Shown: positions 1 to 7,626 of the stretch, piece after piece
Position numbering within the stretch: position 1 is the first letter of the stretch
Layout of the letters: each line of letters begins with the position of its first letter
NCBI GenBank assembly: GCA_964527735.1
Contig: CAZGPG010000001.1
Coordinates: 248,001 to 312,000 of the forward strand
DNA from: JBEBVQ01 sp964527735
GTDB taxonomy: Bacteria; Bacteroidota; Bacteroidia; Chitinophagales; Chitinophagaceae
Length of the DNA stretch: 64,000 nucleotides
Direction of reading: 5' to 3'
The notes under the pieces: generated by a model
Database searches by the model: none
What the model was told of the DNA's origin: nothing
The model's input: only the letters and a program-made list of their open reading frames with translations
Translations under genes and position numbers: made by a program

Positions 1-566
1 TACAAAAGACTGTTGCCAAGCAATACGTTTCTCAGCCGTTGGTCGGGTATGAGCCGTTGCATGGTTGCAGCAAGCTCCCAGCCGGTTACCGCATCTTTTT
101 CTGCACTGCTGCCCAGCCGTAAATTATACAGGGGAAAACGCACAGATACATCTGACAGGGTGTTGATATAGTTTTGCAGCGAGCTTCGCTCGTGCGGAAA
201 GTGTTTTACTAATTCTTCTATAAACCGGTCGGGACCGGTGGCCTGTGGATAGGAAACGGGTCCATCGTTGAACACGATCCGGTCAAAGCCGTTCTCATCC
301 AGCGATTTCAACTGGAGCTTATCCATGATGCCCGCATAGCGGAATATGCGGTGCAGCGTATGCCCTTCACCCAGTCCGCCAATGTAATGTACGCAACTGT
401 CGAAGACTTTTTTTTGCAGGGAGAAAGTCTGCAGGCATCCGCCGATCTGCTTGTTTTTTTCCAGCACGCAAACTTTCATCCCGGTACGGGCAAGCATAAC
501 GGCGCTCAGCATTCCTCCGAGGCCGCTGCCGATGATCACTACGTCGTATGTGTCGGGCGTCCCCAT
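1..566 (-). CDS. FAD-dependent oxidoreductase, phytoene desaturase-like (partial)
   Basis: The window holds only the first 188 residues; the 3' end lies beyond position 1. Near the start is a Rossmann dinucleotide fold, DVVIIGSGLGG (residues 8-18), followed by the paired motif EKNKQIGG typical of the phytoene desaturase / retinol saturase group of flavoproteins. These enzymes remove or add hydrogen on polyene or polyprenyl-like substrates; the substrate here cannot be told. The ATG at 566 lies only 3 bp past the glmM stop codon, so the two genes are almost certainly co-transcribed and perhaps translationally coupled. No signal peptide is visible, so the protein should be cytosolic or membrane-associated. 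The family assignment is firm, the exact reaction is not. Confidence 0.8.
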   Translation of the reverse strand, partial: MGTPDTYDVVIIGSGLGGMLSAVMLARTGMKVCVLEKNKQIGGCLQTFSLQKKVFDSCVHYIGGLGEGHTLHRIFRYAGIMDKLQLKSLDENGFDRIVFNDGPVSYPQATGPDRFIEELVKHFPHERSSLQNYINTLSDVSVRFPLYNLRLGSSAEKDAVTGWELAATMQRLIPDQRLRNVLLGNSLL

Positions 567-569
567 TGC

Positions 570-1964
570 TTAATTAGCCGGTTGGCTAATTAGATTACGG
601 ATATCTTCCATGATACGCCCGGCCAGTTGATTGGCGGCCGCTTCATCACTGCTCTCGGCATAGATCCGGATAATCGGTTCGGTATTGGACGTACGGAGGT
701 GCACCCAGTTTTTGTCAAATTCGATCTTCAGGCCGTCTTCTGTATTAATTGGTTGATCCCGGTATTTCTCTTGAATCTTACTGAAGATCTCTTGTACATT
801 GATGCCTGGCTCCAGTTCTATCTTATTTTTTGAGATTGTATAGTGGGGGTAGGAAGCCCGGAGCGCTGTCATCTTCTTGCCCGAGCGTGCCAGGTGGGAG
901 AGAAAGAGCGCGATACCTGCCAGCGCATCACGTCCGTAGTGTAGTTCCGGAACGATCACACCACCGTTGCCCTCTCCGCCGATCACGGCATTGTGGGCTT
1001 TCATTTTGGCAACCACATTCACTTCACCTACAGCGCTGGGGAAATAACTCCCCCCGTGTTTTTCCGTTACATCGCGCAGGGCGCGGGTAGACGACATGTT
1101 GGATACCGTGTTGCCTTTATTGTACGATAACACGTAATCTGCTACGGCTACCAGTGTATATTCTTCACCAAACAGGCTGCCATCTTCCGATACCAGGCAA
1201 AGCCTGTCCACATCCGGATCCACGGCAATCCCCAGATCGGCCTTGGTATTTCTTACCGTGTCGCAAAGCTCGCGCAGGTTTTCTGCAAGCGGTTCCGGAT
1301 TATGGGCAAAACGGCCATTCACCTCGCCGTTGATCACGGTAACATCGGTTACGCCCAGTGCTTCCAATAACAGCGGCACGTAAATAGCGCCGGTTGAATT
1401 GACCGGGTCAACCACCACCTTAAGCTGTTTTGTTTTGATGGCTGCAACATCGACCAGCGCATGGGCCAATATGGCATCGACATGCTTAGGGCCGGCATTG
1501 TCCGAGTAGGAGACAGTGCCGAGCTGATCGATCTCTGCAAATTGCAGATCTCCTCTTTCGGCCTGGTCCAGGATCCATTGTCCGTCGGCAGCGCTGAGAA
1601 ATTCTCCGTCTTTATTCAGCAATTTAAGTGCATTCCATTCAGCCGAATTATGGCTCGCTGTGAGGATAATGCCACCGCCAGCCTGTTCCCACATCACGGC
1701 CATCTCTACCGTGGGCGTAGTGCTCAGGCCAAGATCCAGCACGTCAAAGCCCATTGCCTGCAGCGTAGATACGACGAGGTTACGCACCAGCTCGCCGGAG
1801 ATACGTCCGTCGCGGCCGATGACCAGTTTTCTGTTATCACCCTGTTGTTTCACCCAGGCGCCATAGGCGGCTGTATATTTTACAATGTCGGGAGGAGTAA
1901 GCGAGTTGCCCGGTGTGCCGCCTATTGTGCCGCGTATGCCGGAAATGGATTTGATTAATGCCAT
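570..1964 (-). CDS. glmM: Phosphoglucosamine mutase GlmM-type
   Basis: A 464-residue alpha-D-phosphohexomutase, most likely converting glucosamine-6-phosphate to glucosamine-1-phosphate for UDP-GlcNAc and hence peptidoglycan and glycan synthesis. All four family signatures are visible: the phosphoserine loop TASHN with Ser104, the metal loop DPDVDR at 249-254, the sugar-binding loop GEGNGG at 329-334, and the C-terminal phosphate-binding RTSNTEPIIR. Phosphomannomutase or phosphoglucomutase specificity cannot be excluded from motifs alone. I start at the ATG at 1964 (MALIKSISG) rather than an in-frame codon 22 residues upstream, because a -7 element (TACCTTTG) sits just upstream of 1964 and the extra residues are not conserved-looking. 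The FAD oxidoreductase gene follows after 3 bp. Confidence 0.9.
   Translation of the reverse strand: MALIKSISGIRGTIGGTPGNSLTPPDIVKYTAAYGAWVKQQGDNRKLVIGRDGRISGELVRNLVVSTLQAMGFDVLDLGLSTTPTVEMAVMWEQAGGGIILTASHNSAEWNALKLLNKDGEFLSAADGQWILDQAERGDLQFAEIDQLGTVSYSDNAGPKHVDAILAHALVDVAAIKTKQLKVVVDPVNSTGAIYVPLLLEALGVTDVTVINGEVNGRFAHNPEPLAENLRELCDTVRNTKADLGIAVDPDVDRLCLVSEDGSLFGEEYTLVAVADYVLSYNKGNTVSNMSSTRALRDVTEKHGGSYFPSAVGEVNVVAKMKAHNAVIGGEGNGGVIVPELHYGRDALAGIALFLSHLARSGKKMTALRASYPHYTISKNKIELEPGINVQEIFSKIQEKYRDQPINTEDGLKIEFDKNWVHLRTSNTEPIIRIYAESSDEAAANQLAGRIMEDIRNLISQPAN
571..592 (-). repeat. Perfect inverted repeat over the glmM stop / next start
   Basis: TAATTAGCC and GGCTAATTA form a 9-bp perfect stem around a GGTT tetraloop. 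The hairpin includes part of the glmM stop codon and lies directly upstream of the ATG at 566, where the ribosome-binding region of the next gene would be. There is no following T-run, so it is not a standard terminator. It may tune translation of the downstream gene; that is inference. Confidence 0.5.
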
Positions 1965-1983
1965 AGCTGAAAAAAAACTGGTG

Positions 1984-1991
1984 CAAAGGTA
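1984..1991 (-). promoter_or_regulatory. Predicted -7 promoter element for glmM
   Basis: The minus strand reads TACCTTTG, a perfect match to the Bacteroidota TAnnTTTG element, about 20 bp upstream of the chosen glmM start. It implies a 5' leader of roughly 13 nt. No clear -33 TTG is seen. Confidence 0.6.
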
Positions 1992-2115
1992 AATCAATTG
2001 ATAATGAAGCGCATTGTTTTTTCGTATCACGACTTCTGTTTAGAACACGGCGCCTTATTCCCAATCACAGATATTTTCAAATTTTCAAATACTCAAAACT
2101 GTCTGATTTTTACCG

Positions 2116-2123
2116 TAGGTTTG
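2116..2123 (+). promoter_or_regulatory. Predicted -7 promoter element for oxyR
   Basis: TAGGTTTG matches the Bacteroidota TAnnTTTG element 26 bp upstream of the preferred oxyR start at 2149. The region between glmM and oxyR therefore holds two divergent promoters. No convincing -33 TTG is seen. Confidence 0.55.
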
Positions 2124-2148
2124 TTACCAGCAATATATGCCCCCAACC

Positions 2149-3105
2149 ATGACGATCACACAACTGGAATATGTCGTTGCAGTGGCTACCTATAAAAGTT
2201 TTGTTGCAGCTGCAGAAAAATGCTTTGTTACCCAGCCCACGCTTAGTATGCAAATACAAAAGCTGGAAGATGAGCTGAATGCCAAGATCTTCGACCGGAA
2301 CAAACATCCGATCTCGGTCACTGCGATGGGGAAATCCATCGTAGACCAGGCGCGGGTCATACTTTCTGAATGTGAGAAAGTATACGATCTGATCCAGCAC
2401 GAGCAAAACCGGCTGGGAGGGACGTTCCGTATTGCTGTGATCCCGACGATAGCCCCTTATGTGCTGCCCAGTCTGCTTGAGTCTTATACCAAAAAGTTTC
2501 CGGACGTGAAGTTACAGGTGCGGGAGCTTGAGACCAACCAGGTGATCACAGCGTTGCAGAAGAATGAAATAGATGCCGGATTGGTGAGCACACCGCTGGA
2601 AGAAAATTCTATTAAGGAATACCCTTTATTTTATGAACCTTTCGTCGCTTATTTTTCTCCCGACGAACCGGCGTTGAAAAAAAGACTGATCGTACCGGAA
2701 GATATTGCCCTTGATCGTATCTGGCTGCTGGATGAAGGTCATTGCATGCGTAATCAGATCATTAATCTGTGCAGCGATCAGATCCAGCGTCTTCAGGCAT
2801 CGCGCGCCTTCCGGTATGAAAGCAGCAATGTGGAGACTCTGCGGAAAATGGTGGACAGGAACGGTGGTCTGACCATCCTGCCGGAATTGGCAACCCTTGA
2901 GTTTTCGGAAGACCAGATCGAATATGTACGTTACTTCGAGAGTCCGGAGCCTGTCCGGGAGATCAGTCTGGTGACAAACACCCATTTTGTAAAATTTGCA
3001 CTCCTGCAAAGCCTTATGGATGAGATGCTGAAGCTCGTACCGGAGAAGATGCGTGTACAGAAAAGCAGCCGGAAAGTGCTGCGCATACAATCGGCAAAGC
3101 TGTGA
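2149..3105 (+). CDS. oxyR: Hydrogen peroxide-sensing LysR-type regulator OxyR
   Basis: A 318-residue LysR-family transcription factor with an N-terminal winged helix-turn-helix (about residues 1-60; SFVAAAEKCFVTQPTLS is the recognition region) and a periplasmic-binding-protein-like effector domain. The effector domain carries GHCMRNQIINLC, in which the two cysteines fall at positions 199 and 208, exactly the peroxide-reactive pair of E. coli OxyR. It should activate catalase/peroxiredoxin-type genes when the disulfide forms. The first in-frame ATG at 2137 would add four residues; MTITQLEYVV at 2149 matches how LysR proteins normally begin. It is transcribed divergently from glmM. No catalase or peroxiredoxin gene lies beside it in this window. 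Confidence 0.93.
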   Translation: MTITQLEYVVAVATYKSFVAAAEKCFVTQPTLSMQIQKLEDELNAKIFDRNKHPISVTAMGKSIVDQARVILSECEKVYDLIQHEQNRLGGTFRIAVIPTIAPYVLPSLLESYTKKFPDVKLQVRELETNQVITALQKNEIDAGLVSTPLEENSIKEYPLFYEPFVAYFSPDEPALKKRLIVPEDIALDRIWLLDEGHCMRNQIINLCSDQIQRLQASRAFRYESSNVETLRKMVDRNGGLTILPELATLEFSEDQIEYVRYFESPEPVREISLVTNTHFVKFALLQSLMDEMLKLVPEKMRVQKSSRKVLRIQSAKL

Positions 3106-3200
3106 ACCTGTTATTGCTACATAAATTACAGACATTCTGGTAAATGGAGCATGGCATGATTTTCGGTTGCCTGTGTATGAACTGATAATACGCACTGACC

Positions 3201-3818
3201 ATGGAAAGCACCATCATACCCGAAAACCGGGAAGGCAAGCGGAACGACATCACTTTCGACAAGCTCCTTGACACGCGCGAGGCCGCTGTTGATTGTTTCA
3301 AAAGAGCATATAAGCGACTGCAGAATCCGAACATCTGGCAGGAGCTGACGGGTGCTGCGAGCGCATCGGTAACGCTGTTTACGGAAGGAGGAGAGGAAGC
3401 GCACCGGTTGGCGCAGAAAGACGACTTCCTCCGGATCGACATCCCTGGTCCGGGGCCGGGAGCGGGTAGCGGTTACGACTGGGTGCAGGTGGTGGCGGTG
3501 GAAGACAAAACTGCGGAAGGCGCGGAAGAGGAGCTTTTCGCGATGCGTGCGCAACCTGCGCACGGCCCTGCAGATCTTCGTGGAGACGTGGCTCATTTTT
3601 TCGATGCCGGAGCATCCTCTACTTTCGTTGTGCAGCGGCTGGGCAACCAGGTGATCGCCTCCTACCACGGCCGTAATGAACAACCCAATAACGAAACCTC
3701 CAGCACAGCCGACAACATTCGCAACACGGTAGTAGCCGCCGGTGCGGCCATCGGCCTGTCTGAAGCGCAGTGGGCAGCATTGATGCGCGGGCTGCTGGAG
3801 GAAGAGATCGGAGGGTGA
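3201..3818 (+). CDS. Hypothetical protein, 205 residues
   Basis: I do not recognise a named family. The protein is soluble-looking, with no signal peptide or membrane segment. It has a charged N-terminal half, a Gly/Pro-rich stretch (GPGPGAGSGYDW, about residues 82-93), then a mixed region ending in an Ala-rich helix and an acidic C-terminus. The ATG at 3201 is well placed and coding potential is good: the frame is open over 205 codons and the opposite frames are fragmented. It lies 95 bp after oxyR on the same strand and converges with the flavin reductase gene with a 17-bp gap. Its GC content is visibly higher than oxyR. Confidence 0.6.
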   Translation: MESTIIPENREGKRNDITFDKLLDTREAAVDCFKRAYKRLQNPNIWQELTGAASASVTLFTEGGEEAHRLAQKDDFLRIDIPGPGPGAGSGYDWVQVVAVEDKTAEGAEEELFAMRAQPAHGPADLRGDVAHFFDAGASSTFVVQRLGNQVIASYHGRNEQPNNETSSTADNIRNTVVAAGAAIGLSEAQWAALMRGLLEEEIGG

Positions 3819-3835
3819 AGTGTTAGGGCTGCTCT

Positions 3836-4540
3836 TTAAATAACGATCGCTTCCATACGCGCGCCAAGTTCCATTAAATACCGGCTGATGTCGGTAACGA
3901 AAGATTCCGGCCCGCATACATAGAAGCGCTGATCGAAATCACCGATGACTTGTACCAGCATTTTACGGTCTATGCGCTTTTCACCGAATCCGATGACACC
4001 TTGTTTACTGAAAAAATTGGTATAGTTATTACCCAGCATTTGGGTGAGCTCATCGTGCAGGATCACATCTTCATGATAATGATTGGAATAAATCAGGCCT
4101 ATATTACGCATGTTACCGCTGTGATACAAGGCGCGGAATATGGCTATGAACGGCGTGATGCCGGCGCCGCCGGCCAGGAATATGCCCGGACCCTTATAAT
4201 TGATGGTGCCGAATACGTCCTTCATCAATAACGTAGCACCGGCATTGAGCTTGCCCAGTTGTTTGGTGACGCCATTGTGCTCATCGTAAATCTTTATGAT
4301 AAACTCCAGATAGTCCCAGGAATTGAGGGAGGTAAAGGTGAAGTCGCGCCACTGGTCTTCCCAGCCGGGCAGGTTGATTGCGAGGCTTGTGGAATACCCG
4401 GGTATGTATTGGAAATCAGCTGGTTTTTTTACTACAAAACGCTTTACATTGTGTGCGATATATTCGGTGTCTAAAACTTTGACGGTATAAACATCGGTAA
4501 GTATGGGGTTTTGAGTCATTCTGGCGTCCATGTGATTCAT
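3836..4540 (-). CDS. Flavodoxin/ferredoxin-NADP reductase-like FAD oxidoreductase
   Basis: A 234-residue ferredoxin-NADP+ reductase superfamily protein. The N-terminal beta-barrel carries the FAD signature RDFTFTS. The C-terminal nucleotide-binding half has GGAGITPF and the terminal motif FYVCGPESF, which positions the pyridine nucleotide. It should shuttle electrons between NAD(P)H and a partner redox protein, or reduce flavins, in the cytosol. No fused 2Fe-2S domain is present, so it is the stand-alone form; the partner is unknown. Alternative starts exist at the second and third Met (MDARM, MTQNP) because no clear ribosome-binding site separates them. Confidence 0.85.
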   Translation of the reverse strand: MNHMDARMTQNPILTDVYTVKVLDTEYIAHNVKRFVVKKPADFQYIPGYSTSLAINLPGWEDQWRDFTFTSLNSWDYLEFIIKIYDEHNGVTKQLGKLNAGATLLMKDVFGTINYKGPGIFLAGGAGITPFIAIFRALYHSGNMRNIGLIYSNHYHEDVILHDELTQMLGNNYTNFFSKQGVIGFGEKRIDRKMLVQVIGDFDQRFYVCGPESFVTDISRYLMELGARMEAIVI

Positions 4541-5201
4541 GATGAATGTAATAGTTTGCTGTGTGGGCGTTTAGCATAAAGACAAGCAGCCATCAGGCAG
4601 ACTCATAATATACCGAAGCGGTAAAAATAGCCCTTTTCAGGGGATCTTTGCACTTTACAATACTACAATTTTTGGGGAAGGTTAGTTATAGATATGACAA
4701 CTATATACGAGTTGGGCAGGATTGTCAAAGTGTTTATTAAGTGTCTGCCGCAATAGCCAGTGGCTTCGACCCAACCACGCTGTCTCGGAGTTATTAATAG
4801 GGTGTCCCTAATGAATGAGGCAATGTATATGCTGCCCTTTCAGGGCGATGTTGTGGTGTTGATCGTGTTATGCCCAACGCGCTGCGTTGGGTTCTGTATA
4901 TGTTGCCCCTGCGGGGCGCCCCCAAAGGCTAAAAGCCTTTGATACCATATGTGGTTCGATCGGTTTGTGATCATCGGTTGCACCTCTCCAAAGGCTGAAA
5001 GCCTTTGATACATATAGCCCGGGGCACCGCCCCGGCGGCAGGCAAAAATCAGTTTCCCATGCGCCCTGAAAGGGCAGCATAAAAAACAACAGCCAGGGGG
5101 AGCCTGTCGAAGCCAATAGCTACATGACCATCACCGTCATTTTTATCATTGTTTTGGGTGTCAAAATGAACCCTCTGGATGACAAGTGTTTTTTAACGGA
5201 A
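4541..5201. repeat. Non-coding island of short GC-rich palindromes (REP-like cluster)
   Basis: This gene-free stretch holds six short hairpins with 3-nt loops: GCCCT-TTC-AGGGC at 4834, CCCAACGC-GCT-GCGTTGGG at 4873, GCCCC-TGC-GGGGC at 4905, AAAGGCT-AAA-AGCCTTT at 4924, AAAGGCT-GAA-AGCCTTT at 4990 and CCGGGGC-ACC-GCCCCGG at 5019. A seventh at 5063 mirrors the first: the 19 bp at about 4829-4847 and 5062-5080 are reverse complements. Outside these, TGGCTTCGAC at 4761 and GTCGAAGCCA at 5106 form an outer inverted pair. Such clusters are common in Bacteroidota intergenic DNA. No ORF in it looks genuine. Confidence 0.7.
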
Positions 5202-5582
5202 CTACTGGCTGACCAAAGGAAGATATTTCCTCTTATTGTCGTAGATGATCCAAATGAGGATTGCCCAGATCACTAATGCGATGGGAAGCCCGTCTGGCGC
5301 TACAAAAATATGCGTCAGTAATACACCCACCATTACCGGAAAGATGACCAATGTGCCCAAAGCCCTTGTCTTTGGAAACAGGATCAGCAAACCGCCCAGC
5401 ACTTCGGCAAAGCCGATCAAAGGCAGCAGCCATACAATCTCCGCAAAGGCTGCATCATCCTTTACCACCGCCTCCGGTAGATTGTCCGGCACAGGTATGT
5501 AGTTAAGGAACTTGTTTAATCCGCTGTTAATGAGTAATAATCCGAACAGGGCGGATAAGATGTTCAGTATTTTCTTTTTCAT
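5202..5582 (-). CDS. DoxX-family integral membrane protein
   Basis: A 126-residue hydrophobic protein with about four transmembrane helices, matching the DoxX-like family: an N-terminal helix ending in INSGLNKFL, then FAEVLGGLLIL and a helical hairpin before the basic tail DNKRKYL. The function of the family is poorly defined; some members act with redox or thiol stress proteins. It is the last gene of a four-gene minus-strand operon led by an ArsR-type regulator, 30 bp after the DUF1801 gene. The inner membrane location is clear from the sequence; a specific role is not. Confidence 0.8.
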   Translation of the reverse strand: MKKKILNILSALFGLLLINSGLNKFLNYIPVPDNLPEAVVKDDAAFAEIVWLLPLIGFAEVLGGLLILFPKTRALGTLVIFPVMVGVLLTHIFVAPDGLPIALVIWAILIWIIYDNKRKYLPLVSQ

Positions 5583-5612
5583 TTCAGGTTGCTTTTGAAT
5601 GGTTAAGTTATC

Positions 5613-6017
5613 TTATTTTAATCGTTCCAGCACACCTTTCCGTTTGATGATATTCTTATAATCCCATTGGATCTCCCTTGATTTGCCGAACCAGCGTTTC
5701 AGGTCTTTGGTATTGATTTCATCGACGGAATTGTAGAAGATGGAAGCATCTTTAAACTTTGCTCCTCTTACTTTTAGCCCTTCTTCGTCAAAATCCGTCC
5801 CGCTCCAGAACATCAGCCGGATGCCTGCTTTTTGTTTGCTGTAGCCGGCAATGGGGTTGCCGTCGAGGAACCAGACAGGATGGGCATGCCAGAGTTTGTT
5901 TTCTGCTTCGGGCAGGTGTTTGGTGATCTCCCCGGCCAGCAGTGTGCAGATGTCCTTGTCTGCCGGCTCCTGAGCATCGTTGTACGCCAGGATGTCTTTC
6001 GCGATCGTATTTGCCAT
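5613..6017 (-). CDS. DUF1801 (YdhG-like) domain protein
   Basis: A 134-residue single-domain protein of the DUF1801/YdhG type. Recognisable blocks are the N-terminal helix ending in ITKHLPEAENKLWHAHPVWF, the central AGYSKQKAGIRLMFW, and the C-terminal KDASIFYNSVDEI. The biochemical role is unknown. Members are small cytosolic proteins often placed with AHSA1-domain proteins and ArsR regulators, as here. It sits 7 bp downstream of the AHSA1 gene, so it is almost surely co-transcribed with it. Confidence 0.8.
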   Translation of the reverse strand: MANTIAKDILAYNDAQEPADKDICTLLAGEITKHLPEAENKLWHAHPVWFLDGNPIAGYSKQKAGIRLMFWSGTDFDEEGLKVRGAKFKDASIFYNSVDEINTKDLKRWFGKSREIQWDYKNIIKRKGVLERLK

Positions 6018-6024
6018 AGCTGTA

Positions 6025-6528
6025 CTATTTTTTCAGGGTGGATAACAACGCGTCGAGCTGGTTCATGCCCATAGTAAAGCCTTCCCGGAAGCCCATGGCG
6101 ATTATTTTTTCGAGGGTTTCCAGTGTGTCTACCGAGATGGTGATGGTAACGGTGGTACGCTCTGCAGACTGACTGAACACATTTTCCCAGTGCATTCTGG
6201 AAAAATCGGTATTGATATTTCCTGCTTCGTCACAGAATGCATCGAGGCCGGCATAGCTTTGCTGAGGATCGATTTTCTCGTAGTCGAACCGGCACCAGTG
6301 CGTTTCGTTTTCGGGGCTGATCATGGAATAATGCCATACACCACCTTCACGGAAATCCATGGATTTGGTCTGGTTGCGGTACGGCTGCGGCGCCCACCAC
6401 TGGTCGAGCAGTTCGGCAGTTGTCCAGGCCCTCCACACCAGGTCTCTGGCGGCATCAAATTCACGTGTTACGTGGATGGTGTTGTTCTCTTTGTTTACGG
6501 AGAACTCGAATAAAAGAGCGGATTTCAT
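6025..6528 (-). CDS. SRPBCC/AHSA1-domain protein
   Basis: A 167-residue START-like protein of the AHSA1 (activator of Hsp90 ATPase homologue) family: VTREFDAARDLVWRAWT at the start, WWAPQPYRN, a GGVWHYSM strand, and the C-terminal helix GFREGFTMGMNQLDALL that closes the hydrophobic cavity. It probably binds a hydrophobic ligand; the ligand is unknown. Its start codon overlaps the stop of the upstream ArsR gene in an ATGA quartet (6525-6528), which points to translational coupling. The ArsR-AHSA1 pair is a recurrent Bacteroidota arrangement. Confidence 0.87.
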   Translation of the reverse strand: MKSALLFEFSVNKENNTIHVTREFDAARDLVWRAWTTAELLDQWWAPQPYRNQTKSMDFREGGVWHYSMISPENETHWCRFDYEKIDPQQSYAGLDAFCDEAGNINTDFSRMHWENVFSQSAERTTVTITISVDTLETLEKIIAMGFREGFTMGMNQLDALLSTLKK

Positions 6529-6845
6529 TTTTTCTGTTTTTTAAGAGTGAGCAATAAATCGTCGAGCTGGCTGAAGCGTGTTTCCCAGATCTTCCGGAAC
6601 TGTTCCAGCCATTTATCTATTTCTTTCATTTTTTCAATTTCGAGTTGATAGTAGATCTCCCGGCCCTGCTGTTCCGCCCGCACCACATCGCACTCCTGTA
6701 AGACGCGCAGGTGTTTCGAAACCGCTTGGCGGGTCATGTCGAAGTGCTCGGCAAGGGCATTGGGCGTCATTGCCTGGACGGCGATCAGTGTAATGATGGC
6801 CCGACGGGTCGGGTCGGCAATTGCCTGGAATATATCTCTTCTCAT
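6525..6845 (-). CDS. ArsR-family winged-helix repressor
   Basis: A 106-residue winged helix-turn-helix regulator of the ArsR/SmtB type. It begins RRDIFQAIADPTRRAII, has the recognition helix region MTRQAVSKHLRVL, and a wing ending GREIYYQL. It lacks an obvious metal-binding CxC motif, so it is the non-metal subgroup usually found with AHSA1 proteins. It is the first gene of an operon (ArsR, AHSA1, DUF1801, DoxX). The promoter upstream carries inverted repeats of GTTGC overlapping the -7 element, consistent with autorepression, though that is inferred from sequence only. Confidence 0.88.
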   Translation of the reverse strand: MRRDIFQAIADPTRRAIITLIAVQAMTPNALAEHFDMTRQAVSKHLRVLQECDVVRAEQQGREIYYQLEIEKMKEIDKWLEQFRKIWETRFSQLDDLLLTLKKQKK

Positions 6846-6864
6846 TTTCCTCAGATGAATTTAA

Positions 6865-6910
6865 GCAACCGTTTAGTTGCAAATATAAATGCAACTTTTC
6901 GGTTTCGCAA
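6865..6910 (-). promoter_or_regulatory. Promoter with candidate ArsR operator
   Basis: The minus strand has TTG (6908-6910), a 20-bp spacer, then TATATTTG (6887-6880), a good Bacteroidota -33/-7 promoter. AGTTGCA and TGCAACT (6875-6896) form an inverted repeat with an 8-bp spacer that encloses the -7 element. A second GCAAC/GTTGC pair spans 6865-6880. These half-sites are the natural candidate operator for the ArsR protein encoded just downstream. Confidence 0.6.
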
Positions 6911-6981
6911 CTTTTTTGAAAAAAATTCTATTCTCCGGGGACCAGAATAGCATATGAGGGCATAATTAGATTTATGTAGAT

Positions 6982-7626
6982 TTATGGTTTTATCAGCCCC
7001 AGTTGGATAGCTTTCCGTATCAGCCCCACGGCGTTCTTTACATTGAGTTTGAACAGGAGATTCAACCGGTGATTTTCTACCGCGCTGAGGCTGATGAACA
7101 ATTTTTTGGCAATCTCCTGGCTGGTCAATTCTTCGGCTACCAGCTCCAGTATCTCTTTTTCCCTGCTGGTTAGTGCAGGTATGGCGTGTTCCTGTGCCCG
7201 GGTATCCATAAGCAGGTCGCCCAGCATGCTGTTGCGCAGGGAAGGGTCGATGTATTGATGCCCTCCGTAAACACATTCTATGGCCTCGATGATCTGGTCG
7301 GGTTCTGCTGTTTTCAATACATATCCCTTCACGCCGCTCATAAACATATTCCGCACATGGAAAGCCTGGTTGAGGTTGGAAAGGGCCAGAATGGCTATTT
7401 CCGGATGTTTGCCGGATATCAGCGCTGCCAGTTCGTCCCCCTGTTTGTCCTGCATCTGCACATCAAGCAGCAGCACGTCGGGCCGCCGGTTTTGCAGGGC
7501 TGTCAGCAGTGTCTGCTCATCGGTACATGTGTCCAGGAGCTCCACCTGATCGTATTCGCGCAGCATATTCTTAATCCCGTTGATTACTACGGGATGATCG
7601 TCGAGGGTGCTTACTTTTATCTTCAT
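6982..7626 (-). CDS. NarL/LuxR-type response regulator
   Basis: A 214-residue two-component response regulator. The N-terminal receiver domain has DDHPVVINGIKNML at the start and the phospho-acceptor context VLLLDVQM. The C-terminal LuxR-type HTH has LTSREKEILELVAEELTSQE and FISLSAVENHRLNLLFKL. Its start overlaps the upstream kinase stop by 4 bp (ATGA at 7623-7626), so kinase and regulator form one cistronic pair. It closely resembles the regulator at 38.2 kb, including the GDELA/GDKLA stretch after the acceptor Asp, which marks the two pairs as paralogues. Target genes are unknown; the T9SS beta-propeller gene lies divergently next to the kinase. Confidence 0.92.
   Translation of the reverse strand: MKIKVSTLDDHPVVINGIKNMLREYDQVELLDTCTDEQTLLTALQNRRPDVLLLDVQMQDKQGDELAALISGKHPEIAILALSNLNQAFHVRNMFMSGVKGYVLKTAEPDQIIEAIECVYGGHQYIDPSLRNSMLGDLLMDTRAQEHAIPALTSREKEILELVAEELTSQEIAKKLFISLSAVENHRLNLLFKLNVKNAVGLIRKAIQLGLIKP

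Noticed and set aside
1461..1958. A 165-codon plus-strand frame opposite glmM
   Set aside because: Antisense to conserved glmM motifs and lacking any domain.
4922..5010. Possible CRISPR repeats (two AAAGGCT hairpin copies)
   Set aside because: Only two copies, 66 bp apart, with self-complementary cores and no regular spacers or cas genes.
4868..5116. An 82-codon minus-strand frame across the palindrome island
   Set aside because: It reads the hairpins themselves (repeated SKAFSLW); this is repeat sequence, not a gene.
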